Notes: generated by a model from the sequence alone, not told the origin. A stretch of 59,496 nucleotides of DNA from Candidatus Thioglobus sp. (GCA_012959965.1 DUCF01000088.1:1-59496), one strand, 5' to 3'. Numbered from the stretch's first letter, positions 26,704 to 37,126 are shown. A program made the numbers and translations.

Positions 26704-27283
26704 TTCAACAACAAACTTCAAGCCGGTTTTTGCCTCAACATTCGAGTCTATGACCGATGATGAGGGGTATTTAATTAATCAAGAGGGTCTTTCATGTCTT
26801 GAAATTTGCGACAAAGCGATCGTTATATTGCGCGCCTCCAAAGACCCTGAGAAAACAAAAAAAGCCGCCAAAGAGAACTGGGGTATTGACTTACCTCATG
26901 TACTTGGCATTAGTAAAGGCGATGATGGTGTACAGTGTTTCTGGATTAGTCCAGACGAGTACTGGCTGGTCCATTCTCAATTTCAAAGAGAGGCACTGTG
27001 GCAAAAGCAAGTCGACTTGCCGGTTGGCGTGTCGCTAGTTGACAACACGGGCGCCTATGGTGCGCTGTGCTTTAAAGGCACCAATGTGCACAAACTTTTG
27101 TCTCGCTGGATGGGCTACGACCTAAGTGGCAAGCTCGCTGTGGGCAAGGTTGTATCCACCACTCTGGGCCAAGCGCCAGTGGTTGCGTACCGTGAAACAG
27201 AGGGTGAGTTGATGTTGCTGGTTCGGCATTCATTTTCTCATTATGTTGTCGGTCTTTTGACTGACAGCGCAAAGCGCCTTTAA
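26696..27283 (+). CDS. soxG: Sarcosine oxidase gamma subunit
   Basis: This 195-residue gamma subunit is the usual length. It shows the family segment FWISPDEYWLV followed by SLVDNTGAYGALCFKG, and a C-terminal region SFSHYVVGLL resembling a folate-binding GcvT half. It overlaps the soxA end by 8 bases, which implies translational coupling. It is the fourth subunit of the SoxBDAG complex. Confidence 0.92.
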   Translation: MTNSTTNFKPVFASTFESMTDDEGYLINQEGLSCLEICDKAIVILRASKDPEKTKKAAKENWGIDLPHVLGISKGDDGVQCFWISPDEYWLVHSQFQREALWQKQVDLPVGVSLVDNTGAYGALCFKGTNVHKLLSRWMGYDLSGKLAVGKVVSTTLGQAPVVAYRETEGELMLLVRHSFSHYVVGLLTDSAKRL

Positions 27284-27300
27284 AAAAGAAGAGAAAACAG

Positions 27301-27891
27301 ATGGAAAAAGTAAGCTTTACTAAAATGGAAGACGGTACCGCTGAAGAGTACGCTTTTCTCGATACTTTAGAAGATCAGTACAAAGCTGCCCTGCCGACAA
27401 GGCTTATTGAAACCTTAAGGGGTTTGAGTATAGGTCTGTCGGGTTATCAAATTTCTCGTTTGGATCATAGTCTCCAGGGCGCAACTCGTGCGCATCGTGC
27501 CGGTGAAGATCTAGAGTTGGTAATGGCAATTTTATTTCATGATATTGGCGATGAGCTTGCGGTTTATTCTCATTCGGAGATGGCAGCCGCTATTTTGCGC
27601 CCGTTTGTTAGCGAGAAAATCTATTGGATAATCAAGTACCACGGTGTTTTTCAAATGTATTACTACGCTCATCATTGTGGTGGCGATAGAAACACTCGAG
27701 AAATGTTTAGCGACAGCCCTTGGTATGAAGATGCGATTCATTTTTGTCACGAATACGATCAAAATTGCTTCGATCCGAACTACGATACAGAATCTTTAGA
27801 GTTTTTTATTCCGATGATTGAGTCATTCTTTTCTTCGCCACGAACTGATGATGCTGAAGAGCTCGCCAGATACGGCAATCGCGCCAGATAG
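27301..27891 (+). CDS. HD-domain protein, candidate diiron oxygenase
   Basis: This 196-residue protein carries an HD fold with H56, H80-D81 (LFHDIGD), H91, H114 and D153. From memory these match the diiron ligands of the phosphonate oxygenase PhnZ (H34, H58-D59, H80, H104, D161), including the same 24-residue spacing between the first two. PhnZ-like enzymes (PhnZ, TmpB, inositol oxygenase) cleave C-P or C-C bonds with O2 and are not phosphohydrolases. The PhnZ substrate tyrosine and glutamate positions read L and Y here (LSGYQISRLDHSLQ), so the substrate must differ. It starts 17 bases after soxG and ends the sarcosine oxidase operon, so a methylated amine substrate is likely. Confidence 0.7.
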   Translation: MEKVSFTKMEDGTAEEYAFLDTLEDQYKAALPTRLIETLRGLSIGLSGYQISRLDHSLQGATRAHRAGEDLELVMAILFHDIGDELAVYSHSEMAAAILRPFVSEKIYWIIKYHGVFQMYYYAHHCGGDRNTREMFSDSPWYEDAIHFCHEYDQNCFDPNYDTESLEFFIPMIESFFSSPRTDDAEELARYGNRAR

Positions 27892-27923
27892 AATCGATAA
27901 TAACGGGCTGTACTGGGCTTTTG

Positions 27924-27953
27924 TTGTCATCAGAAAGGCGCTTATGGTAAGAT
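27924..27953 (+). promoter_or_regulatory. Candidate promoter for dsbB
   Basis: TTGTCA (27924-27929) and TAAGAT (27948-27953) are 18 bases apart, with TATGG directly before the -10. The 13-base string TATGGTAAGATAA recurs at 28574-28586 before cfa. Confidence 0.5.
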
Positions 27954-27990
27954 AAACCACAATTTTTCCAGCTTAAGTTGAGGTTTTTCT

Positions 27991-28506
27991 TTGAACGTTT
28001 TATTGCGACAAATCAGTGTTCGTCAAATTCACTTACTCATTTTATTGGCCGTTGGCGGCATTATTGGTTATGCAGCTTATAGCATCAAAGTTCTTGGCCT
28101 TGAGGCGTGTCCTCTTTGCATTACCCAGCAATTCTTTTATTGCCTAATCGGTATCACTGCTTTTGTCGCTTTTTTGCACAATCCTCGGGCTAGAGTCTAC
28201 CGCATTTATGCGGCGATTATCTTTGCATCTTCCACCTTTGGCGCATGGATAGCAGGGCGTCAAGTTTGGCTGCAAAGTTTGCCTGATGATGAAGTGCCAC
28301 TTTGCGGCCCTCCATTGGAATACATCTTAGAAGTATTTCCATTTGGCGAGTTACTCAACGCATTATTTATGGGCGATGGTAATTGTGCTGAAATCCCTTG
28401 GACATTCTTAGGTGGCTCTATGGCGCTTTGGTCACTTCTGTTCTTCATTGTATTCTTTGTCCTAAGCTTTATCGTGATGATGCGCTCTAATTCTATTTAT
28501 CGCTAG
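27991..28506 (+). CDS. dsbB: Disulfide bond formation protein B
   Basis: This 171-residue inner-membrane protein has four hydrophobic helices. The quinone-side cysteine pair is in EACPLCITQQ. The second periplasmic pair is formed by the cysteines of VPLCGPP and DGNCAEI. DsbB reoxidises DsbA by passing electrons to ubiquinone. The start appears to be a TTG at 27991, with AGG 8 bases upstream; no in-frame ATG exists near the N-terminus. No dsbA is adjacent. Confidence 0.9.
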   Translation: MNVLLRQISVRQIHLLILLAVGGIIGYAAYSIKVLGLEACPLCITQQFFYCLIGITAFVAFLHNPRARVYRIYAAIIFASSTFGAWIAGRQVWLQSLPDDEVPLCGPPLEYILEVFPFGELLNALFMGDGNCAEIPWTFLGGSMALWSLLFFIVFFVLSFIVMMRSNSIYR

Positions 28507-28555
28507 ATTGGATTCATAGTTTTGTAAGGGGAAGGCTTGGCTCAAATTGCAGCTA

Positions 28556-28584
28556 TTCCAAGGGGATTATTTCTATGGTAAGAT
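28556..28584 (+). promoter_or_regulatory. Candidate promoter for cfa
   Basis: TTCCAA (28556-28561) and TAAGAT (28579-28584) are 17 bases apart, and the -10 is preceded by TATGG as in the dsbB promoter. It lies about 35 bases before the chosen cfa start. Confidence 0.45.
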
Positions 28585-28618
28585 AACGACCTGATTGAGA
28601 AAAATCACAAGTTTATTA

Positions 28619-29761
28619 ATGGCAGACTTTAAAAAGACAGTCGAAAATTTGCTAGCGACTGTAGACATTCAAATCAACGGCCCAAGACCTTGGGACATGC
28701 AAATTCATAACGAAAACTTTTACGCGCGCGTGCTTGGCGGCGGCGCTTTGGGGCTTGGTGAAAGCTACATGGATGGTTGGTGGGATTGTGAAGCGCTCGA
28801 TCAATGCATGGACAGATTGCTTGGTGGTCGAATTGACAAAAAAGTGAAGGGCAGCGCCCCTGCTTTTTTGTGGATGCTGTTGCGTGCAAAATTTTCGAAC
28901 GCGCAGAGTAAAAAGCGAGCCTATATTGTTGGTGAGGAGCATTACGATACCGGCAATGATTTATTTGCTTTAATGCTTGATAACAAAATGAACTACTCAT
29001 GTGGCTACTGGAAGCAAGCAGAGAAGCTAGACCAGGCACAGGAAGATAAGCTCGATTTAATTTGTCGAAAAATGCAACTTGAGCCGGGCATGAGAGTGCT
29101 TGAGATTGGCTGTGGATGGGGTGGGTTCGCTAAATATGCTGCTGAGAATTACGGCGTTAGTGTTCATGGTGTTACTATTTCAAAAGAGCAAAAGAAATTG
29201 GCAGAGGATATTTGCAAGGGTCTGGATGTTACATTTCAATTAAAAGATTATCGAGAGCTTGATGAAGAGTACGATCGTATTGTCTCGATTGGCATGTTTG
29301 AGCATGTGGGTTATAAAAACTACCGGGAATACATGGAGGTTGCCAATCGTTGCCTTAAAGATGGCGGCTTGTTCTTGCTCCACACTATTGGCAGGAACAC
29401 TTCAGACCAAAGTACTGATGCGTGGACCAATAAATACATCTTTCCGAATGGTATGACACCTTCGGCCAAACAGGTGAGTGCTGCAACTGAAGACCTCTTC
29501 CAAATAGAAGACTGGCATAGTTTTGGTCAATACTACGATACAACCCTAATGGCTTGGCATGACAATTTTCAAAAGCACTGGGGCGCATTGGAAGGTAATT
29601 ACGACGAGCGCTTTAAGCGAATGTGGCAATATTACTTGCTAACAGCCGCAGGCAGTTTTCGCGCTAGGCGCAATCAATTGTGGCAACTGGTGCTTTCAAA
29701 AGGCGGGGTAAAGGGTGGCTACAGTTACAAAAATAATCCACGATTTGAACAGGGCGTTTAA
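28619..29761 (+). CDS. cfa: Cyclopropane-fatty-acyl-phospholipid synthase
   Basis: The frame opens with a TTG at 28595, but the ATG at 28619 gives 380 residues, close to the E. coli enzyme, and is preferred. The SAM-binding motif is VLEIGCGWGGFAKYAA. The N-terminal region GGGALGLGESYMDGWW and the C-terminal YYLLTAAGSFRARRNQLWQ are typical of Cfa. The enzyme methylenates unsaturated fatty acids in membrane phospholipids and is often induced in stationary phase or acid stress. A GST-family gene follows after 17 bases. Confidence 0.93.
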   Translation: MADFKKTVENLLATVDIQINGPRPWDMQIHNENFYARVLGGGALGLGESYMDGWWDCEALDQCMDRLLGGRIDKKVKGSAPAFLWMLLRAKFSNAQSKKRAYIVGEEHYDTGNDLFALMLDNKMNYSCGYWKQAEKLDQAQEDKLDLICRKMQLEPGMRVLEIGCGWGGFAKYAAENYGVSVHGVTISKEQKKLAEDICKGLDVTFQLKDYRELDEEYDRIVSIGMFEHVGYKNYREYMEVANRCLKDGGLFLLHTIGRNTSDQSTDAWTNKYIFPNGMTPSAKQVSAATEDLFQIEDWHSFGQYYDTTLMAWHDNFQKHWGALEGNYDERFKRMWQYYLLTAAGSFRARRNQLWQLVLSKGGVKGGYSYKNNPRFEQGV

Positions 29762-29778
29762 ATGGTGATGGTGCTCCA

Positions 29779-30480
29779 ATGTCACTAAAATTGGTCAGCT
29801 TCAAGGCCTGCCCCTTTGTTCAAAGGGTTGTTATTGTTCTTGAGATGAAAGCTGTCGATTATGAGATTGAATATATCGACTTGGCTTGTCCGCCAGACTG
29901 GTTTTTAGCCATTACGCCGCTGAAAAAAGTACCCCTGCTGATTGTTGAAAACAGTGTTATTTTTGAATCCAGTGTTATTAATGAATACATCGATGAAGCT
30001 TTTCCGGTTAACAGACTACACCCCGAGGATCTTCTCTCAAAAGCACAAAATCGCTCTTGGATCGAGTTCAGCTCTAATGTCTCCATGCATACCTTTAAAT
30101 TAAGTATCGATGAAAAAAAGCAGGACTTTGAACACACTTTAGCAATTCTTAAGAATGACTTTGATCAAATTGAAAAAAACCTCAAAGAGCAACCGTTCTT
30201 TAATGGCGAGCATTTTTCTTTAGTGGACGCGAGTTTTGCGCCGGCGTTCCAAAGGCTTAATTATTTGCACAGTATCCACGGCGCTGTTTTTGATAAAAAA
30301 CGCCATCCACACATTTTCAAATGGCAAGATAAATTGCTGAAATTAAGCGAAGTAAAGCGCTCTTGTGTGCCTGAGATTGAGGCTTTGTATTATCAACTTC
30401 TATGGACAAGGCAGGGTCATATCACCCAGTTTATGGACGAGAGTGAGTTCGGTGAAAGGCCAGAAAGAAGCATTTACTAA
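29779..30480 (+). CDS. Glutathione S-transferase family protein
   Basis: This 233-residue protein has a thioredoxin-like N-terminal domain (LVSFKACPFVQRVVIVLEM, KKVPLLIVENSVIFESSVI) and an all-helical C-terminal domain. The cysteine in KACPFVQR sits where omega-class and related enzymes have their catalytic cysteine. Family members conjugate or reduce small molecules with glutathione. It lies just behind cfa and may be co-transcribed. The substrate is unknown. Confidence 0.85.
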   Translation: MSLKLVSFKACPFVQRVVIVLEMKAVDYEIEYIDLACPPDWFLAITPLKKVPLLIVENSVIFESSVINEYIDEAFPVNRLHPEDLLSKAQNRSWIEFSSNVSMHTFKLSIDEKKQDFEHTLAILKNDFDQIEKNLKEQPFFNGEHFSLVDASFAPAFQRLNYLHSIHGAVFDKKRHPHIFKWQDKLLKLSEVKRSCVPEIEALYYQLLWTRQGHITQFMDESEFGERPERSIY

Positions 30481-30490
30481 TCCCAATAAG

Positions 30491-30601
30491 ATGATCATAA
30501 TAATATTCAGAGTTGGGATTCACGCGCAAATGCGAGAAGAATTCGAGGCAAAATTCACCTCTATTTCAATCAATGGAGACTTTACAAAAATAATTAATTA
30601 A
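30491..30601 (+). pseudogene. Possible truncated N-terminus of an ABM-type monooxygenase gene
   Basis: A 36-residue frame begins MIIIIFRVGIHAQMREEFEA. This resembles the first strand and helix of small antibiotic-biosynthesis-monooxygenase-like proteins, which are normally about 100 residues. It stops at 30601, overlapping the 3' end of the convergent thiE gene. There is no clear ribosome site. It may be a remnant or chance similarity. Confidence 0.3.
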
Positions 30602-31163
30602 AGAGTTCGTTAATCATCGCAACAGTATCACAACCCGCATCAAGAGCTAGCTGTTGATTCTCAAAGGTAATGCCACCGATACCAACAATTGGAAGACACA
30701 ATTCCTTTTTAGCTTGAGTGACAACCGACAAAGGACAACGCTTTGCGTTAGGCTTGGTTGAGGATGCGAACAACGCTCCAAAAGCAACATAGTTCGCCCC
30801 TTGGCTTTGCGCTTGAATGGCGAGACCGAGTTGATTGTAACAAGAAACGCCAATAATAGAATCCTTACCCAATTGTGCTCTAGCAGTCTGGATAGATGCA
30901 TCGTTTTGACCAAGGTGAACCCCATTTGCGCCAACTTTTTCACATAGGTTAATATCATCGTTAATGATAAATAAAGTATTATGTGTCAGGCACAGTTCGC
31001 GCAACTGACTCGCTTCATCAAGCCTGCGTTGTTCGTTATCCGTTTTATGACGGTATTGGAGAATATTGACTTGATGTTTTGTTATCACCCCTTCAATCAG
31101 AGCGATATCCAGATTTTTGTTTGGCGTGATTGCATATAAACCTTGTATTTTTTGATCTAACAT
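30594..31163 (-). CDS. thiE: Thiamine-phosphate synthase
   Basis: This 189-residue protein joins the thiazole and pyrimidine phosphates to make thiamine phosphate. Recognisable motifs are NILQYRHKT, FIINDDINLCEKVGANGVHL, DSIIGVSCYN and the late VGIGGI segment. It is slightly shorter than many ThiE proteins (about 210 residues) but the fold motifs are complete. Its ATG is only 2 bases from the divergent lptC ATG. No other thiamine gene is adjacent. Confidence 0.92.
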   Translation of the reverse strand: MLDQKIQGLYAITPNKNLDIALIEGVITKHQVNILQYRHKTDNEQRRLDEASQLRELCLTHNTLFIINDDINLCEKVGANGVHLGQNDASIQTARAQLGKDSIIGVSCYNQLGLAIQAQSQGANYVAFGALFASSTKPNAKRCPLSVVTQAKKELCLPIVGIGGITFENQQLALDAGCDTVAMINELFN

Positions 31164-31165
31164 AA

Positions 31166-32122
31166 ATGGCCTTTCTTCAATCCCGGAAAATTCAATTACT
31201 AGCGGCTTTGATTATAATCGTTGCCGGTGCTTTTTGGACATATCAAGATGTTGAGCTGACAGTGGACACTGCTGCAGAGCCAAGCAGTGAGACTGAGATT
31301 ATCAAGGAAAAAATTAAGGCAGTTCCTTATCTTGAAAAAATCGAAAATTTTGCTTTAGAGGAATACACAGAAGATCAGTTATTGGCGCATTTTATCGAAG
31401 CCGAGACTTACTATAATTTTGAAAATTCACCCATTCTATTATTAAACATTAAAGTGACTACGTATGATGAGCGCGGCAATGAGGGCTTTATTTTGTCCTC
31501 CAATCGTGCCAACTATTTGCGTTCTGGTGAAGTGTTTTTTAATGGCGAAGTGAGCATACAATCGAAGGGCGGTGCAGCACATGAGATTGATACCGAGTCG
31601 CTGATTGTTCGTGAAAAAATGAAACAAATCAAAAGTGACAGGGATGTTATTTATCTGGGCGAGGGCGCCAAGATTCATGCGCAAGGTATGCTAATGAATA
31701 CTGATGACGACACGATGGAGCTTAAAGGCGATATCCGTATTGATCAAAATTCTGGCTCAGAGATTAAAACCAAGAATTTATTTGTTGATCAATCTGACGG
31801 GAAAAAGCATTACCACACGAAGGAATACACAACGTATTTGTCTGAAATGAGCATTATCAACGCAGACAAGGGTATGGATTTGGACATGAACCAGCACATT
31901 ATTGAGCTGTTGGGTAAAGTCGAAATTTTGCAGAGCTCAGGTAGCAAAATCCAAAGCAAAAATTTGATTGTTGATCAGTCAAACGGTGGTGAAGTGTATA
32001 AGACAGATAACACCATTCACTATCAATCTCAAGTGGCGGATATTTTGGCACAAAGTATGCATTTTGATGCGAAGCGACAAAAGATTAAGCTGACGGGCGG
32101 AGTGACGGCGCGCTATGAATAA
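31166..32122 (+). CDS. lptC: LPS export protein LptC, extended form with internal repeats
   Basis: This is a membrane-anchored periplasmic protein of 318 residues with one N-terminal helix (residues 9-25, IQLLAALIIIVAGAFWTY), against about 190 in E. coli. LptC connects the LptBFG transporter to LptA in the LPS bridge. The extra length consists of repeated beta-strand units. Residues about 196-255 (SGSEIKTKNLFVDQSDG) and 258-315 (SGSKIQSKNLIVDQSNG) are clear copies, and a weaker unit precedes them near 137-192. The gene overlaps lptA by 8 bases. The lptB gene is not in the window. Confidence 0.85.
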   Translation: MAFLQSRKIQLLAALIIIVAGAFWTYQDVELTVDTAAEPSSETEIIKEKIKAVPYLEKIENFALEEYTEDQLLAHFIEAETYYNFENSPILLLNIKVTTYDERGNEGFILSSNRANYLRSGEVFFNGEVSIQSKGGAAHEIDTESLIVREKMKQIKSDRDVIYLGEGAKIHAQGMLMNTDDDTMELKGDIRIDQNSGSEIKTKNLFVDQSDGKKHYHTKEYTTYLSEMSIINADKGMDLDMNQHIIELLGKVEILQSSGSKIQSKNLIVDQSNGGEVYKTDNTIHYQSQVADILAQSMHFDAKRQKIKLTGGVTARYE

Positions 32123-32600
32123 AGTATTTCTCACGGCATTAGTATTGTTATCAACTTTGGCTGTCGCGTTGCCTGAGGACGCCGGACAACCAATTGAAAT
32201 TAGTGCATACACCGTGATGATCGATGAAAGTACCGGAATTAGTGAATACACAGGCGATGCAGAGGTTAGGCAGGGTTCACTTTTTCTCTCGGCCGAGTTG
32301 ATCAAGGTGCTTACGGCAAACAATGAAGTTCTTAAGGTTATAGCCGAAGGAACGAAAGAAAAGCCAGCCAAGTATTCTCAGAGTCAGCCCAATCAACCTC
32401 GTTTTATTGAAGCCGTTGCACGGTTAATTGTCTACGATGTGGAAAATGGCTTGGTACTTCTCAAAGGGGACGCTCATTTGGTTCAGGGCTTTGATTCGTT
32501 TAGTGGCGAAACTTTGGACTACGACATTGTTAACGATAAAGTCATCGTTAAGGGTTCTGAAGATGGCACAAAGCGTGTCAAATTCAAAATCAAAATGTAG
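32115..32600 (+). CDS. lptA: LPS transport periplasmic protein LptA
   Basis: This 161-residue protein has a short signal peptide (MNKVFLTALVLLSTLAVA) and then an OstA/LptA jelly-roll repeat region, including IEISAYTVMIDESTGISEY and LIVYDVENGLVLLKGDAHL. LptA polymerises across the periplasm to carry LPS to LptDE. It overlaps lptC by 8 bases, which suggests translational coupling. The start ATG is supported by the signal peptide. Confidence 0.9.
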   Translation: MNKVFLTALVLLSTLAVALPEDAGQPIEISAYTVMIDESTGISEYTGDAEVRQGSLFLSAELIKVLTANNEVLKVIAEGTKEKPAKYSQSQPNQPRFIEAVARLIVYDVENGLVLLKGDAHLVQGFDSFSGETLDYDIVNDKVIVKGSEDGTKRVKFKIKM

Positions 32601-32603
32601 TTA

Positions 32604-32879
32604 ATGGGGGGCGCCATAACAGCGACAGTGATTGGACGCGTACAAGGCGTGTACTTTCGAGCTGCTACACAAATTGAGGCCAACAAGCTTGGCATAACTG
32701 GCTGGGTGAAAAACACCGCAGAGGGTGATGTATATGTAGAGGCCGAAGGAAATGAGGAAAATCTAGAGCAATTTATACTTTGGCTGAACAAGGGGTCAAA
32801 GCTTGCCAAGGTGGCGCAAGTTATCGTCGAAAGCAGCGATGCTTTCGACTCATTTCAGGGCTTTGATATTCGCAGTTAG
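32604..32879 (+). CDS. acyP: Acylphosphatase
   Basis: This 91-residue protein has the acylphosphatase signature GRVQGVYFRAAT with the phosphate-binding arginine, and GWVKNTAEGDVYVEAEG with the catalytic asparagine. It hydrolyses acyl phosphates such as 1,3-bisphosphoglycerate or acetyl phosphate. It begins 3 bases after lptA stops, so it is probably co-transcribed, with no obvious functional link to LPS export. Convergent with adk, 7 bases apart. Confidence 0.93.
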   Translation: MGGAITATVIGRVQGVYFRAATQIEANKLGITGWVKNTAEGDVYVEAEGNEENLEQFILWLNKGSKLAKVAQVIVESSDAFDSFQGFDIRS

Positions 32880-32886
32880 TTTGCGT

Positions 32887-34805
<1,919 letters not shown>

Positions 34806-34927
34806 ATTGAGTTGTTCTGCTGTTTGATCGAGATGAATTTTATGATTGATAAAACAAGTTCTTTAGCTGCGGAAAGTATATCAGGTCGCTATAAAATCCC
34901 GTTCAATTATTTTATATTGTTGTTTAA

Positions 34928-35626
34928 TTAATTTGTGTTGATTGGTAAGATTTCAGAAAAATCAACAATGTTAGTAAAGCCAGGCACAGTCTTGGATTCT
35001 ATTTTTGAGCTGGGCTTGCTGATAGCAACAATGTACTTGATATCAAACTGTTTGGCGGATTTTAAGACATCCAAGGAGTCGTCAAAAAAGATCGTTCGCT
35101 CTTTATTCAAATTAAGTTCGGCCGACAGTTGCTTCCAAAAACCCTGTTCCTGTTTGGCAACACCATAGTCGTGTGAGGAGATAATGCCGTCAAAATAACC
35201 CTCTAACTGTACGATTGACATTTTAAGCTTGATGGTTTGTCGGTGTGCGTTGGTGGCTAGGATGATTTTTTTATTGTTGACTCTAGCCTCAACAAGGAAA
35301 TCTTTGACGTGAGGCAATACTTGGATTAAATGAGAAATGTTGAGTTTAAGCTCGACAATGTCCAACTCGAATTTGGCTTGCCAATAATCCAGACAATACC
35401 AACTGAGTTTGCCCATTTCGGCTTTGAGTATTGGCATAATAGTGTCTTTGGCCTCTTGATGGCCGATGTTGTGCTTCTCAGCATAAACCAGAGGTAAGTA
35501 TTCCATCCAAAAATGCAGGTCAAAATTCAGATCAAGCAGTGTGCCGTCTAAGTCCAGAAGAATGGTATCAATTTCTTGCCAATCGATGGCTACTGAGGGT
35601 TTATTTTCTGCGCCAAGTGGTGCCAT
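34928..35626 (-). CDS. yrfG: HAD-superfamily nucleotidase, YrfG-like
   Basis: The open frame extends to 35764 inside cysS, but the ATG at 35626 fits the family and gives 232 residues, overlapping cysS by 26 bases. HAD motif I is [14 protein letters not shown], followed by HFWMEYLP as in E. coli YrfG. Motif II is [10 protein letters not shown] and the DDSLDV segment is motif IV. YrfG is a GMP/IMP nucleotidase. Translation may be coupled to cysS. The family is secure; the nucleotide preference is inferred. Confidence 0.85.
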   Translation of the reverse strand: MAPLGAENKPSVAIDWQEIDTILLDLDGTLLDLNFDLHFWMEYLPLVYAEKHNIGHQEAKDTIMPILKAEMGKLSWYCLDYWQAKFELDIVELKLNISHLIQVLPHVKDFLVEARVNNKKIILATNAHRQTIKLKMSIVQLEGYFDGIISSHDYGVAKQEQGFWKQLSAELNLNKERTIFFDDSLDVLKSAKQFDIKYIVAISKPSSKIESKTVPGFTNIVDFSEILPINTN

Positions 35627-36989
35627 TAGAGCCGTCTTCAAGAATAATATCAAGCGCCATAAGTTCGTCTCGAATTTGATCCGACATGGCGAAATCTTTC
35701 GCTGCTCTTGCGTCGTTTCTTTGGCGAATTTTATCGTCAATTTCAGTGTCCGAGAGTGCCACACCTTGTTTTAGAAAGACTTCCGCATCGCCTTCAAGAA
35801 TACCAATAAAGCCACCAAGTTTTCGCAGAAGTTGCGCTAAGGCGCCCGCCTGGTCTAGATCCTTTTTGCGCTCGGTATTGATGTGTTTGGCGACTTCGAA
35901 AAGAATACTAAGAGCAATCGGGGTGTTGAAGTCGTCATCCAAGGCAGTGTTAAAACGATTCTCATAGTCAAAGCGCATTGCCACTTCGTTCATTGCGGAG
36001 TCACTGGCGCTAAGGCCGCGAATGGCTGTGTAGAGACGCGTCAGTGCGGTTTTGGCATTGGAAAGATTTTCGTCGCTAAAGTTAAGCGGTGAGCGATAAT
36101 GACTGCTCATAATAAAGTAGCGCAATGATTCGCCGTCATATTTTTCTAACACGCCGCGAATGGTAAAGAAGTTATTGAGCGATTTGCTCATTTTTTCGTC
36201 ATTAATTTTTACGAAGCCGACATGCATCCAAGTGTTGACGAACTTACAATCATTAGCGCCTTCGGATTGTGCAATTTCGTTTTCATGATGCGGGAACGTT
36301 AAGTCCATACCGCCGCCGTGAAGATCAAAATGATTGCCTAAATGATGCGTTGCCATTGCCGAGCATTCGATATGCCAACCTGGACGACCATCACCCCAAG
36401 GTGAAGACCATTTAGGCTCATCTGGTTTGGCCATTTTCCACAAGACAAAATCCAGTGGATCGTTTTTATCGCTTTCCACATCAACACGAGCGCCAGCCTC
36501 TAAATCATCCAAGTTTTTGCCAGAAAGCTTGCCGTACCCTTCAAAATCTCTCACTGAGTAATAGACGTCGCCATTTTTGCCTTGATAGGCAATGCCTTTA
36601 TTAATCAGGGTTTCAATCATATAAAACATTTGCTCGATTGAGTCTGTAGCGCGTGGCTCGACATCTGGCTCGAGTACACCCAAAGCGCGCTCGTCTTCGT
36701 GCATGGCGTCAATAAAGCGCTGCGTTAGCGTGTAAATATCCTCTTTGTTTTCAATCGCACGATTGATGATTTTATCATCAATGTCGGTGATATTTCTAAC
36801 GTACTTCACTTCAGGAAAATTGCGGCGGAGATGGCGGGTAATAACATCAAACATTACCAAAACACGGGCATGGCCCATATGGCAATAATCGTAGACAGTC
36901 ATTCCACAAACATAGATCCCGATATTCTCAGGATTAATCGGCTGAAAGACTTCTTTTTGATTGGTTAAGGTGTTGTATATCTTGAGCAT
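35601..36989 (-). CDS. cysS: Cysteinyl-tRNA synthetase
   Basis: This 462-residue class I synthetase charges tRNA-Cys. The HIGH-type motif is in [13 protein letters not shown] and KMSKS is in [11 protein letters not shown]. Zinc ligands are expected at the cysteine of [10 protein letters not shown], the cysteine of [13 protein letters not shown] and nearby HE residues. The length is normal. The coding sequence overlaps the downstream yrfG start. Confidence 0.97.
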   Translation of the reverse strand: MLKIYNTLTNQKEVFQPINPENIGIYVCGMTVYDYCHMGHARVLVMFDVITRHLRRNFPEVKYVRNITDIDDKIINRAIENKEDIYTLTQRFIDAMHEDERALGVLEPDVEPRATDSIEQMFYMIETLINKGIAYQGKNGDVYYSVRDFEGYGKLSGKNLDDLEAGARVDVESDKNDPLDFVLWKMAKPDEPKWSSPWGDGRPGWHIECSAMATHHLGNHFDLHGGGMDLTFPHHENEIAQSEGANDCKFVNTWMHVGFVKINDEKMSKSLNNFFTIRGVLEKYDGESLRYFIMSSHYRSPLNFSDENLSNAKTALTRLYTAIRGLSASDSAMNEVAMRFDYENRFNTALDDDFNTPIALSILFEVAKHINTERKKDLDQAGALAQLLRKLGGFIGILEGDAEVFLKQGVALSDTEIDDKIRQRNDARAAKDFAMSDQIRDELMALDIILEDGSNGTTWRRK

Positions 36990-37086
36990 AGCGACATTTT
37001 ATACAAATATCAGTAAGTCGAGCGTCAAAGGCGCTAAAGCATTCAATTTGTAAGGGTTTTAACGCTCAAAGAAAGTCAAAAAATTG

Positions 37087-37118
37087 TATAATTATCGGGT
37101 TTTTCACATTAATTTAGG
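37087..37118 (+). promoter_or_regulatory. -10 box and strong ribosome site of the peroxiredoxin gene
   Basis: A perfect TATAAT lies at 37087-37092, and a TTAGGAG ribosome site lies a few bases before the ATG at 37127. No -35 close to consensus is seen at 16-18 bases, so an activator may assist. No OxyR-type site was recognised by eye. Confidence 0.45.
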
Positions 37119-37126
37119 AGCTAACC

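Noticed and set aside
11603-27891. Mobile element or prophage origin of the catabolic island
   Set aside because: No integrase, transposase, tRNA-adjacent attachment site or flanking direct repeat was seen, and composition by eye matches the neighbours.
35627-35764. N-terminal extension of the YrfG-like protein within cysS
   Set aside because: The extension has no family similarity and lies entirely over coding sequence of cysS. The ATG at 35626 matches the known family start.
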